DNA from: Apium graveolens
Lineage: Eukaryota; Streptophyta; Magnoliopsida; Apiales; Apiaceae
Direction: 5' to 3'
Assembly (NCBI RefSeq): GCF_009905375.1
Contig: NC_133647.1
Coordinates: 5,582,595 to 5,646,594 of the forward strand
Length of the DNA stretch: 64,000 nt
The notes under the pieces are model-generated. The model was not told the DNA's origin. It saw only the letters and a program-made list of their open reading frames with translations, and made no database searches. Made by a program: the position numbers and the translations under genes. Below are positions 1 through 11,507 of this stretch, piece by piece. Each line of letters starts with the position of its first letter. Within the stretch, counting starts at the first letter, position 1.

Positions 1-1891
1 TGTATATACATATATACATCACAACAACAATATAACGGGTAGAAAACTTGCCTGAGTGTTCCCGGATAGACTTAAGCTTAGAGTGGGTCCGATAACCTAT
101 GAACAACATAATTCGGAATTAAACCCCGGTCGCTTAAGAAACTAGATTTTAACCAATTGAACCCTAACGTTCGCTTATGGTCACTTCTACGGTTAACGAA
201 TCACATAAGTCATTCGAGTACCCTCTGCTCCAGCATTTTTAATAAATTAACCATTAAGAATTTTAAGGCGATTCTTTCACGAGTACCCTACCAACTGCCT
301 AATCCACTTTACGTAATTGTTTCATACTCCAATTAGTCCTTTAAGGGCCCTAACCAAGGTTTTAAAGTAAGGCAAGGGGTAATGGTTCATTCGCGAAACG
401 CCGTTACTTAAAACGGTCGTTTCTCCTAAACCGTACATCGGATTCAAGCGAACCACATATCAAAACGAAGCTCGTAACATGAACTATTTAAAAAAGGCAA
501 TGGTCAGAATCTAACAGTGATTTAACGGGTCCTGAAGTTAAGAACAAAACAGTCTAAGGTAAATCGGGCATTACGACGGCTATGTTTACGCGATTTCCCA
601 AATTTTACCATTCCAAATCATATCAATCCAACTACCAATCAACAACAATTCAAGATACACATCAATGATACTGATTTCAGTCATAATAAGCCCAATAATC
701 TCAATTTAATCCAATATCATACTATCTTCAAATTCAACCAACTACTAAATTAAACAAGGTTCAATTCATGCTTAAACATTTAAACTACTACTCCTCCATT
801 AACAATCATCAACACCTCAATTAAAATCCAATCACTACAAACCCAACCAAACTTTAAACACACAAGCATCATGCTTCTCATGAACTATATTAATCAAAAC
901 CACTCCTAAATATTCAAAGTAAAACTAGGGTTTGAAGTTTTATACCTTCCTTGAAGCTTTTAATCCTTGAAAGATCCTTGGAATGCCCATGGAAGCCGTA
1001 ATCTGTGCTTAAGCTACCTTAACCTTACAAATAAAATCAAGAATCAAAAATTTATTCTTGAAAGTTACTATTCACCCTAAACTAAAATGATTTATTTGAG
1101 CTAGCAAACCTTGGATTCAAGCACTCAAACTACTTGCTCTTCTTAGTTATGAAATATAGAATCCAAGGAAACAAACCTCTTGAATTATGATTGAATGGAG
1201 CTTAGGTTTGGAAATTTTTCTTCTTATTTTTCTTCACAAAGCCGTGAGCAAGGAGATGGGGGGGGAGAAATGAATGTGTTTGCTTGGTTGCTTCCTTTTG
1301 TTTGTTTAATTAAATTATTACCATGGTAAAAATTGTGTGGCTTATAATCAACCAACAAATCCTTCCCATTTGGTCATGCTTATGTCATCCACTTATGTCA
1401 TCTTCCCACACTTGTCTTCTTCTTGTTGGTGTGATGACATCATCATCATTAACCTCTTTGATTAACTCCTAATTATTTGGCTAATGATCGCTGATCTGTT
1501 ATACGGTTCGCTTAACTTTCATTCTCGTTTATCGTTTGAGGGATCATACCCGGGATCTTATTACTTGGGTTCCCTTAACCTTTCTCAATAAATTATATTC
1601 CTTTTATGATCCCCTCTTATAATCCTTGAATTTAAATCCATTTTATCCTGTTACCTTATACTCAATTCTTTCGGTATCTGGTGGATTTTCGGAAAAATCG
1701 AAGTGTTCGAATTTGGATTCTGACGATCTTTACATACACTTATATACCATATAGAGTACTAATAAGATCTCAGAATAACAATAAAAGAACCTCTACAAAG
1801 TGAGGCATGAAAAGTTTTCTTATTCCGCATAATCAGCAAAATCACTATTCATAAGGGTTACAAAAAGTTCAAAATTTTTGGGGTTATTACA
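1..1891 (-). repeat. 3' LTR of the Tekay-type element (partial)
   Basis: Bases 1-1891 match the far part of the 5' LTR (about 25267-26082 followed by 43640-44719), with a handful of substitutions and short indels in the first 170 bp. The edge reads ...GGGGTTATTACA at 1880-1891. In element sense this is the start of the LTR. The rest of this LTR lies left of the window. No gene is seen here. Confidence 0.85.
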
Positions 1892-1904
1892 GTCTCCCCT
1901 CCTT
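1892..1904 (-). other. Polypurine tract of the Tekay-type element
   Basis: Read on the minus strand this is AAGGAGGGGAGAC, directly before the LTR start TGTAATAACCCC. Position and composition fit the plus-strand priming site of a gypsy element. Confidence 0.8.
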
Positions 1905-1929
1905 AAAAGGATTCCGTCCCGGAATCAGA

Positions 1930-2455
1930 TAGAAAACAATTGAGGGTACTTTTCTAGCATTGTGCTCTCTAGTTCCCAAGTTGATTCCTCCACATTATGA
2001 TTCTGCCATAGCACTCTGACTGGCTTGATCACTTTGTTCTGAAGCACCTGTTCCTTCTTATCTATAATCTTTACTGGTTTCTCCACGTAAGTCAGATCTG
2101 GTTACATATCCACCTGCTCGTACTCCACTATGTGTCTGGCATCCCGATGATACTTCCTTAACGTTGACACATGGAACACATTATGAACTTGCTACAGTTT
2201 CGGGGGGTAGGGCTAGCTCATATGCTAACTTCCCAATACGTCTTAATATATCTAAGGGTCCAACAAATCGTGGACTTAGCTTTCCTTTCTTTCTAAACCT
2301 CATCAATCCTTTCCAAGGGAATACCTATAACAACACTAGGTCCCCTACTTCCTATTCTTTATCCTTTCGTGTCAATTCAACATACTTCTTATGTCCATCT
2401 TGGGCTACTACCAGCCGTCCTCTGATTAGATCTATTATATCCCTGGTCCCTTAGA
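1930..2455 (-). pseudogene. Integrase C-terminus and chromodomain remnant
   Basis: Minus-strand translation, switching frames, gives typical chromovirus wording. An integrase C-terminal stretch includes SPWKG-like VFPWKGLMRF and GKLSPRFVGPLDIL (about 2200-2420). It is followed by VFHVSTLRKY (about 2150) and the chromodomain core VLWQNHNVEESTWELE (about 1960-2020), ending a few residues before the polypurine tract. Chromodomains of Tekay/Del elements are thought to direct integration to marked heterochromatin. At least three in-frame stops and several frame changes make it non-functional. This segment fixes both orientation and lineage. Confidence 0.8.
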
Positions 2456-5400
2456 CTACTGCGGGTTCGAGCATCTTGCGCTCTACAACTTCATCCTAAC
2501 ATAAGGGAGATCGACATTATCTTCCCTCAAGGATCTCATAAGGCGACATCTCGATATTGACATACCATCTATCGTTGTAAGAAAACCCGATACGTGCTAA
2601 GTGATCATTCCCAATTCTTTCAAGTCTATCGCACAGACTCTCATCATAACTTCTAGCGTTATAGCTTTTGCTTCTCAATACCCACTCTTTTCCAGTTCGT
2701 AATCGTTACTATCTTCCGTACATAATACTATACTGTTTACACCTTTGCTCGTTAGCATTCTATAACCTTTTAATACACGCATCAACCTTAGTATCACGAA
2801 TGTGTTTCCATTCCGAATACCACCATACTCATACTACTCCTTTTCTAACTACTCCTATCTTCGAAAGCTTGATCCATCATATAGAGGTAAAGGAATTTGT
2901 TGAGAGATCACTATGATCATGAACACTTGTTCTATTGCATAGTTAGTATAGAAGGTGGCCAGACTTTAGTACTTGAAAAGCAATTAAACAACATGTGGTA
3001 TCCTACTAGGCTTCTATCACACAAATAGATAGTCATTCGGCAATACCTCCCCTTCTGGAAGGGTTGTTCTTCTCAGCTTATACAAAATAAAAAGGAGAGA
3101 AAAGAATGAATTGAAGAGAATTGTATATATATAAAATATACTGCCACAAAATATCTGGCTTGAAATCTACCTCTGAACTAAAGAGGTTTGTCATAGGAGA
3201 ACAAAACATATACGTATATATATCAACATCAGGTATTATAGCATCGCATTTCACGTGCCAGAATATTTACTATTCCGTCCATCATTCCATGGACCCATGC
3301 TCTTGCTCGAGCTTATAAACACTCACTTTTTAAACTCCCTCGACATCGAAACTCGAATAAGGGATTTCGTTCTAGATATCATCGTTACTGGAATCCATTG
3401 CTACACCGCAACCTTCTTCGTATAGTAATACTACTCTTTATTGATAAGAAGGAATAAATATTCATAGGTAAATAATCGACTTAATTAGTCTATCAATGAT
3501 AACTTATACATCACCACGACCCGATTAGTGGTACTCAATCTCAACATCCATTCTAATACAACTCTTACGGTTGTAATCAACTCATTACTCGCAGAATCAT
3601 TGTTGCATTACTATGGTCCATCGCTGACCTACTGTAGTCATTTGCTTTCCTCGGAATCTTAATATCTAATCATACGGAGTCTATATCTTCCGTATCAAAA
3701 TCTTTTGAGGAGTTAATATAATCACCATTCATGATTCATGAAGAACACTCCAGATCCTGACGTACATTCATGACATGAAGCAAATAAAATTGCAGAAGAG
3801 TTTCAATCAAAGCAACGATAGCAGGTTAATACCATTCTTAATCATATGTCTTTATTAGGAGACATAAATCTCAAAGGTTCATTTAGACCTTTCGTAACAT
3901 GGTCCTGACTTATCTCAAGATATGACCTTATAAGATAGATAGCCCGCTCACGACGATTACATAAATTAAATCTTTACCAAACTACTATCACGGTTGAGTA
4001 TCACACAATCATCAAAAGGAATGTCAATCTTCCAAACCATAATACAACCTTCACGGCTTCAACCATCATCACTGTATTCCTCTGGCACGAGCGCCTATAA
4101 TTATCCTCTTACATTTAAAGTGTCGGCCACCTCTTTGGCCTTTCCTGATAGTAAAATTTCCTTACAATCAATGTCTTTTAAATGACCTTTAACTAAATTT
4201 TCTACCTCATTTCCAATCACTGCTTGTGTGAAAATGCTCTTCCTTATGCTTTGGTAAAAAAAATATATCCCCATTTTTCCATAAGTTATTGCCTCGGTCT
4301 TTTAGAGGTTAACATTGTCACGACTGACTCCCGATCATACTTCAGATGTCTCTTATCTTTGGTCCTACTTGTTTTCACCAATCTCGACCCCTCATTGGAC
4401 CGATCTATAATTTCTTATGGTTCAACAGGTGCCCCACCTGGCATTATTTTAATTACTTCATATTTCCTTTATCAAAATTTCTATGCTTGAGAACTTTGAA
4501 TACTACCTTTCTCCTTGTAAAACCTCTAAGGTTATCCTTAAATCCTTCATCAGGTACACCCTAGGTACAGGGCATATCAAGATACCATTTACCAATACCA
4601 GAATCATTGTCTATATAGTTCTAAAAACTTTCTCCACTGATCTTTAAAGGTTGTTGTTGCCTTAGTCCTTCATTCCGTACTACCCAACTCATAATGTCCA
4701 TACTAAGGGTGAAATGCCAACCTTTATACATTCCCCTAGGGTTCATCTCAAGTTATCGGGGTTTTATCCTTAATTTCACCTTTAAAAGATACGTACACTC
4801 TTCCATGGATAAATCAAGTCATATATCCTTGATAGATTATTTTATTCAATCATTCTCACCTTGATAGTCTATGCCTAATTCCATAATAATATCCTTATCT
4901 AAAATAAGGTCAATCCATATGGCCTCCAAAAGATAACAACGGTTATCCACTTTTCTTGCCTGATTTGGTAATGATAACAGGGATGTTCTGGAAGATATTG
5001 GTTGTGTTCAACGTGAACTTCTTTTTACTAAATCCTCATTTACTTTTGTTGTTTATCTCAACAGTCATCTCAATGTTGAGATATCTTCTATACTTGGTGT
5101 CTCCCTTTTTGGGTATCAATTGACATGCGTTACTTACATTTCACATTCTTGAAGGTCACTTCCTTCATCCAATTTTCCTAATTTCTTACTTTCTTGTCTC
5201 CTCAGTCTATCTGCGTCTCATTATTTATCCTTCGAACTATCTCAAGGTTTCCTCGAATCCTCCCAAATTACAGGGGATAAAATATATGTATCTCTTATGC
5301 CTTCAACCATCAACTTTAACTTATGGTGAATCACTCTCATCCTGACGAATACATATTTTTCTATTTCTATTGCTACGAGTCTTTAGGGTTTCCTCATACC

Positions 5401-5599
5401 CAATTCCCTTATCATTCCTCAAACTCTATTGTCTTTATTTTCCTTTCCACTTCAGTTTCTTTTTATTTTCTTTTCTATTACAATCATTTCATGAACCCAC
5501 TACTCATTGACTCCAAACATCACGTCATTCTGGGATTCTTGTCATCAGAACGAATCTTGACAACTTTTACAACTTAGCTTTATAATTTATCATACTCGT
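2456..5599 (-). pseudogene. Strongly decayed interior of the Tekay-type element
   Basis: Both strands are full of stops here and I can assign no domain with confidence. By position it should hold the remains of protease, reverse transcriptase and the integrase core on the minus strand. Faint integrase-like and protease-like wording appears but not enough to place borders. The short plus-strand reading frames here look like chance. Confidence 0.4.
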
Positions 5600-6110
5600 C
5601 CGCCTTTGTTCTGGCTCTAAAGCTTTTACACTATCTCCATAACCTTGGGAATTACTTTCCCGAAAACAATTGACTGAACTTTAATCAGTTTATTCTAACC
5701 TCTGGCTCCGTGCCTTTCTTGGTCTTTCACCAGCGGGTGGCCTCTCTCTTAGGAGGGTAAGTGACAAAAACAGTCTTTTGTGATTCGTCCATCATTTAGA
5801 ATCTCAAATGATTCCTATATTTCCTTTAGCCAGGCTTTCGCCTCTACTGGGTTCGCTTGTTCCTTGGAACTCTGAGAGCTTAGTGACTTAAAGGTCCTGA
5901 AAGAATTTCCCACCGCACTGTCTCCTCAGGGTGGTGGTTGGGGATAATAGTCTAAGTTCTTTTTTTTAGACAGGTCTATGAATTTCCGTATAGGAGCACC
6001 GTCTCGGGTCTCCTTATCTTGCTCGACTTCTGTTTTCTCAGTATGAAATGTTTCATCCTTCTCCCATAATCAGGGTTATCTTATACGTTAAAATCTTTGT
6101 TTTTCATTCC
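5600..6110 (-). pseudogene. Gag remnant of the Tekay-type element
   Basis: On the minus strand the frames contain a gag-domain signature: a stretch with NPVEAKAWLKEI then a stop and ESFEILN (about 5800-5870), followed in another frame by EATRW, a stop, and KTKKGTEPEV (about 5700-5760). This is the usual gag order of a WLxxIEKxFxxL core and then an EAxxWW motif. Stops and frameshifts break it throughout. It lies downstream of the RT/RNase H remnant in element sense, which is the wrong order for gag-pol. Confidence 0.6.
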
Positions 6111-7030
6111 ATTATATTATGGGTTCTTTCTTTCTTGATGGCGACCTCCCTGACTATCACATTCAGGGTTTGCCCTAAATCTTATTCCTCGAACTATGGC
6201 TTTCATCTAAGATCTCGTCCTTAAGCCCTTGAATGTTTGGAACCCAAATTCTGTAGGAATACCTCATTATTCCCTTATCATCTTTCTCAGTATTAATCTC
6301 TTCTCCAGTCATTGGCTTTTGGCCTTCATTCATCATTTTTTTTGGCACCATATGATCTTTTCCAATAATTCGGGCTGCATTACAATCTCAAACAGCTTTT
6401 CAGTACCGGCTCCAGTTACCTTCAATTCTATTTCCATTTTTTTTTCAAAATCTCTTATCAACTCTCCCAAAGACATTTTCATCTTGAGTCTCTCTTTTAT
6501 ACTAAGGGCATTAGCCACCATTTTGGCTTTCCCTGGATGATAAAGAATCTCTTAATCGTAATCCTTAATTAGCTCTAACCACCTCCTCTGGCGCATGTTG
6601 AGCTCTTTCTGCGTGAAAATGCACTAGAGCACTTATGGCTTGTGTAAATCTCGCACTTCTCTCCATACAAGTAGTGCCTCCAATCTTTAGGGAAAAACTA
6701 TTACCACGAGCCCAAGCTCATGGGTGGGGATATCGAATTTTATATTCCCTTAATTGTTTAGACGCGTACGCGATTACCTTGTTGTGCTGTATGAGAAGCA
6801 CCCTAATTCCTTATGCGAAGCGTCACTACACATCACAAAATCTCCTTTTCCATCTGGCAACGCCATCATAGGGCCCGTCACCAACCTTTGCTTCAGTTCT
6901 TAAAAGTTGTTCTCGCATTTCTCTGTCCATTCAAACTTCTCAGTCTAACGAGTAAGTCGCGTTAAAGGGGCTACAATCTTTACAAACTTGAACGAACCTC
7001 CGGTAGTGACCGGCTAGTCCTACCTCTGGT
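6111..7030 (-). pseudogene. RT thumb, RNase H and integrase N-terminal remnant
   Basis: Read on the minus strand this starts with GLAGHYRRFVQ (about 7000-7025), passes KFEWTEKCENNF (about 6910-6950), an RNase H part with SDASHK-like wording, then FTQKELNMRQRRWLELIKDYD (about 6560-6620) and the open piece 6521-6333 with NALSIKERLKMKMSLGELI. It ends near EGQKPMTGEEI and the start of an integrase zinc region (about 6200). This is the C-terminal half of a chromovirus RT, all of RNase H and the start of integrase. The catalytic palm with YxDD is absent. Several stops and frameshifts are present. Confidence 0.7.
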
Positions 7031-7201
7031 AGTCGCTCTAACCATGGTTATCAATTCCTCAGCGACCATCTCTTTAGTCTTGTTAGGATCCTCCACGAGA
7101 TCCTTCTCAGCAATAATCCCTTCTGGGACAACATCCTCAACCGCTACATCCTCAATATTAACATCATCCTGTCCCGCATTAGGACGCTCTATCAGATCCA
7201 C
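7031..7201 (-). pseudogene. N-terminal polyprotein remnant next to the leader
   Basis: A minus-strand frame opens at 7201 with an acidic segment (MDLIERPNAGQDDVN..., many E/D residues) and runs towards 7031. It then joins directly to the RT-thumb motif GLAGHYRRF in a different frame. Its position 250 bp after the primer-binding site suits the start of gag. I do not recognise a specific domain. The join implies that gag C-terminus, zinc knuckle, protease and the RT palm were removed or moved. Confidence 0.45.
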
Positions 7202-7447
7202 AATCTGATCTCCAATAAGTAATAAAACATCATCGCGTTATTTCTCTTCAACCTCAGGGTTCGGAGTCCCGCTACCATATATGATAACGAACTACGCTTC
7301 TATCACGTTATTTATAAAGGTTCCCATAAGGGTTTTAACTGTCAGTACTACGTTAGGTAGTCCGACTATGAACTTGGCAAGAGTTCTTATTATCTTAGTG
7401 AACTTATTATTTTAACGTCACATCATCTCTGAGGTTTATAACGCTTA

Positions 7448-7459
7448 GCTCTGATACCA
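7448..7459 (-). other. tRNA-iMet primer-binding site (Tekay-type element)
   Basis: The minus strand reads TGGTATCAGAGC, complementary to the 3' end of plant initiator tRNA-Met. Four bases separate it from the LTR edge at 7464. Confidence 0.85.
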
Positions 7460-7463
7460 TTTT

Positions 7464-8300
7464 TGTAACACCCCCAAATCCGGGGTCGGGGATTCGGGTT
7501 GTCACGAGTTCCATTTCCCTTATCAATACTTAATCTTAACAGTCAACCAACTACTGCGTACTGTGACCCTACAACACACACACACACACACCACAAGTTA
7601 TAGTCTCAGAGATGAATACCAAAAATAACACAATTTATTTTATTCCACAATTATAAACCATTTCACCTTAAAAAGGGTTTGTGAATAATTTACATATTCC
7701 TTGCCATTATTACAATTCATAAATATACATAAGTCTGGTACATCAAAAGTTGAAAGCCTAGCCTATTGGTAGATCCTACCTCAGCTATAATGGCATCAAC
7801 GCCTACAGGAAACTGCGGAACGTTTCCTACCCGCTCGCGAATTGGGAGTTTGATCCTGTTCATCTTGTCTATCTGTTGTTGTGTGATGAAAGAAGAAAGC
7901 AAGGGTGAGCAACAAGCCCACCGAAATAATATGTATAATAATTAACAATATATGAGCATTTTCATAGTACTTATGAAAGTCTTGATCAAGAAGAAATGAA
8001 CCAAGTTTGATATCTTAACGCGACCAAGTCGCAAAATATTTAGTATATAAGTATATATACTTTTCAAAATCTTTGAAATCCTCTGCCATGCATAATATAC
8101 ATAGAGTTCCAGTTTATAACTGTATAAAAATATCATTGCAAGGTGATCTCATATATCTAACCTTGTCTCAACATTTTTTTCTGAAAATCTTTGTCATGCA
8201 TAAGATAATCATTTACTAGATATAAGTTGAAAAGGTGAAGTTACGAGATACTCCAATATACTTATATCTTTTCCGAATACTACTTGAACTACCACCGTTC
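7464..8300 (-). repeat. 5' LTR of the Tekay-type element, piece 1
   Basis: Starts TGTAACACCCCC and is similar to the solo LTR start at 36071 (shared GGGGTCGGGGAT motif). It contains a CA microsatellite at about 7573-7592. It ends at the target duplication CGTTC (8296-8300) of the minus-strand copia copy. No gene is visible. Confidence 0.85.
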
Positions 8301-9965
8301 TGTTGGATTTTAATCGCAGCGAAGGCATGGTAAAACACTTTTACACACATAAAATCCAAATAAAAGCATATAAATCGTGGTAAAAACGTAGGGATCGATT
8401 ACTAACCTTTAATATGCGATCCAAAAGCAACGATCGGAGATCCTTAGCAGTTGCTCATCAAACGTGAAGCACTCCACCGGTATCCACCAAGAAAACGACG
8501 TTAAGGAGGAGGAGGAGGTGGAGAGAATTAGGTTTTTATAAAAACTTTTGGGTTTTTGGGTTAGAATGAAAATAGGGTCTATAATAGTATATTTATAGGC
8601 AAAATTTTCAGCTGAAATTTTCTCATAAATAATATTATTATTATCCCATTTATTATTCTCATTAATAATTAAAACACCTTTTAATTATTAATCCTTTTTC
8701 TAAACACTTTAGAAATAATTCTCTCTCTTGATTTAATTTCCAAAAATTAAATCCTTTAATTAATAATATTAAGAACTTTTCTTAATTAATTTATAATCAA
8801 TTAAATCTCATTTAATCAATTATTAAATTTGCCAATTAATAATTTATTTCATAAATAAATAATTATCAGCCATTATTAATTAATTCCTCCACCATTAAAT
8901 CATTCTCTTTTTATGGTGTGACCCTGTAGGTTCAATATTAAGCCGGTAGTAGAAATAAATAATAATAAAACTATTTTATCATTATTTATATAAATTCTCT
9001 AATTTATTAAATATGATTAATTAATTAATCACATTTATTCTACATCGTGAGGGATACTTCTCAGCATATCGCGACTATCCGGATAATATGAATTCACTGC
9101 TTAGAATACCAAGAACCTATTCAGTGAATAGTTACCATACAATAAACTCCTTCTACCCTACAATGTCCCGATTAAATACAAGGCATGGATCTCGTGTCAA
9201 GCCTATCTAATTCAATCACTTGCTTACCATTTACTATGCTTAGTTCTATGCAAATTAAAAACTCTTTTCTAATTTCATTTACTCTGGCCAGAGATTCCTG
9301 AACTAGCATAAGCGGATCAGCCTTGAACATTCGCTTCCTTCACTGGAAGGGGTAGATCCTTTATTGATCATACACTATCTTCGTGTACAAATTCCTATAA
9401 CCAGTAGAGCCCTAATAATTGTCCCTGGAGACTAAGAACTAAACCAAAACATAGTTCAGTGTACACAAGATGACTATGATGACCTCAAGTCTAAGGATAC
9501 TTATACAACTATCACTATGTGAACAACTGCTGACACATGAGTGAACTCCATCAGTTGTTCAGCTGTGCGAGTCATGTTCAGTGAACTTATTCTATAATAA
9601 GCACCTACATACTAGCTATAGTGTCACCACACAAATATCTATGAGAACAGACATCCTTCATAATGAAGCAAGCATATTATGTACCGATCTTTTCGGATTA
9701 TTAATTACCAGTTCGTAATCCTATGATCAGGAACTATTTAAGTTTAGAGTTATCATCTTTTAGGTCTCACTATTATGATCTCATCATAATCCATAAAAAG
9801 CTTTACTCTAAACTATGGTATATCTTATTTAAACACTTAAATAGATAGAGCCCTTAATAAAAACAAAACAAGTCTTTTATTAATATCAATGAAATCAAAA
9901 CAGATTACATAAAAGGTTATTCCTAAATCCTAATACATGATTGGACTTAGGACATATTCCTTTCA
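8301..9965 (-). repeat. 3' LTR of copia copy A
   Basis: Spans TGTTGGATTTTAATCGC to ...ATATTCCTTTCA. It is about 98 percent like 14265-15921 by eye, with roughly 28 substitutions. In element sense a TATA motif CTATAAATATAC lies near 8590. It carries no gene. Confidence 0.92.
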
Positions 9966-9984
9966 ATCTCCCACTTGTACTAAA
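9966..9984 (-). other. Polypurine tract of copia copy A
   Basis: The minus strand reads AGTACAAGTGGGAGAT directly before the LTR start TGAAAGGAATATG. It is identical to the site before 22398 in copy B. Confidence 0.8.
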
Positions 9985-10009
9985 GCCAATCACTCTGGTA
10001 TCTAATACC

Positions 10010-11507
10010 CATCTTGTCTTTATGACGATCAAAGTGACTTTCATAAAGTAGCTTTGTGAGTGGGTCTGCTATGTTGTTATGTGTGTCAACTTTATTTCAA
10101 TACAATACAAAAAATGTCACCGTGCTCCCACTAACCCTTTTGTAGACGCATGGTTCATCTACGTTTTTGATAAAATCAAACTCTTTTATTGTCTCATCAA
10201 AACGGATATTCCATCTACGAGAAACTTGCTTTAAACCACATATGGTTCACAGTAGCTTACACTAGGTTTTCATTTCCCTCGGAAAGAAAACCATCTGGCT
10301 ATATGCCAGATCTCATAGTCGTAGTAAGCAGCAATCGCAAGCAAAATCCGAACTGATTTTAATAGGGCTACAGGTAAAAGGTTTCATCAAAGTCAATCCA
10401 TTGCCTTTGTTTGAATCCTTTTGCCACAAGCCTGGCCTTATAGGTCTCCACCTGGCCATCTGCTCCAATCATTCTTTCGTATACCGTATACATAGATTCC
10501 TTTTCGAATTTCATGGCACTATGCCATTTCTCTGAGTCAACACTACTCATAGCCTTATTATAGGTCACAGGGTCGTCATCATCAATGATCGACAACTCAT
10601 TGTCATTCTTAATGACAAGGCCAAATTACATCTCAGGTTGGCGAGACACTCTCCCTGTTCTATGAATGGGCTGTTCCACAAAAGGTTGTTCAGTCAGAAC
10701 AGGTGTTTCCACTCGATCCGTAGTAGTTTGTGCTTTTTGAACTTCATCAAGTTCAATTTTGCTCCCACTGTTTCCTTCAAGGATAAACTCCTTTTCCAAG
10801 AAGGTAGCATGTCTGGAGACAAACACCCGATGATTGGTGTAAAAGTAATACCCTAAAATCTCTTTAGGATATCCCACAAAACTACATTTTACGGATCGAG
10901 ATTCTAACTTATCTGTGTCAACTTACTTGACATAAGCTGGACATCCCCAAATCTTAACGTGTTTAAGACTCAGTTTCCTTTCTTTTCATATCTCATACGG
11001 AGTTTGAGGAACAGATTTGGAAGGCACCTTATTCAGTAAATATGCTGAGGTTTCCAATGCATAATCCCATAGGAATACTGGAAGATTCTCATAGCTCATC
11101 ATGGACCGAACTATGTCTAACAAATTTCAATTTCTCCTTTCAGATACCAATCTGGAGGAGTCCACTGGGAGACTATACCATTTACTTTGAGATAATCTAG
11201 AAACACTCCATTAAAGTATTCACCACCTCGATCTAATCGAAGAATTATAATACTATGTTTGGTTTGTTTCTCCACTTCATAGTTATACTCTTTGAACTTT
11301 TCAAAGGCTTCAGACTTGTGTTTCATCAAACACATATCAGAATCTAGATCTATCATCTATGAAAGTAATGAAGTATGAAAATCCACCCATGGCTTGCTTA
11401 GACATTGGTCCACATACATCTGTGTGTACCATTCCTAGCAAATTTGTAGTCCTCTCTCCATGTCTACTAAATGGAGACTGCAGTGCCACTATGAAGTGAG
11501 ATTTTCA
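10010..11507 (-). pseudogene. Decayed pol of copia copy A (integrase and RT fragments)
   Basis: In element order: an HTDVCGPMS-type integrase start (about 11400-11440), LRLDRGGEYFNG with the second catalytic Asp (11117-11356 frame), a domain ending KEILGYYFYTNHRVFVS and SGRVSRQP-like wording (10626-10877), then an RT start with [37 protein letters not shown] and IDFDETF (10368-10595). The integrase HHCC zinc segment is missing between LWHC and the GERA motif near 11465. The RT lacks about 25-30 residues between SMYTVYE and GADGQVE. The YVDD region and most of RNase H are absent, leaving an ADPLTK-like tail near 10060. Copy B has the same gaps. Confidence 0.85.

Noticed and set aside
2164..6871. 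Plus-strand frames of 60-103 codons in the Tekay interior
   Set aside because: The element reads on the minus strand. These frames show no domain and overlap minus-strand gag, integrase or RNase H remnants.
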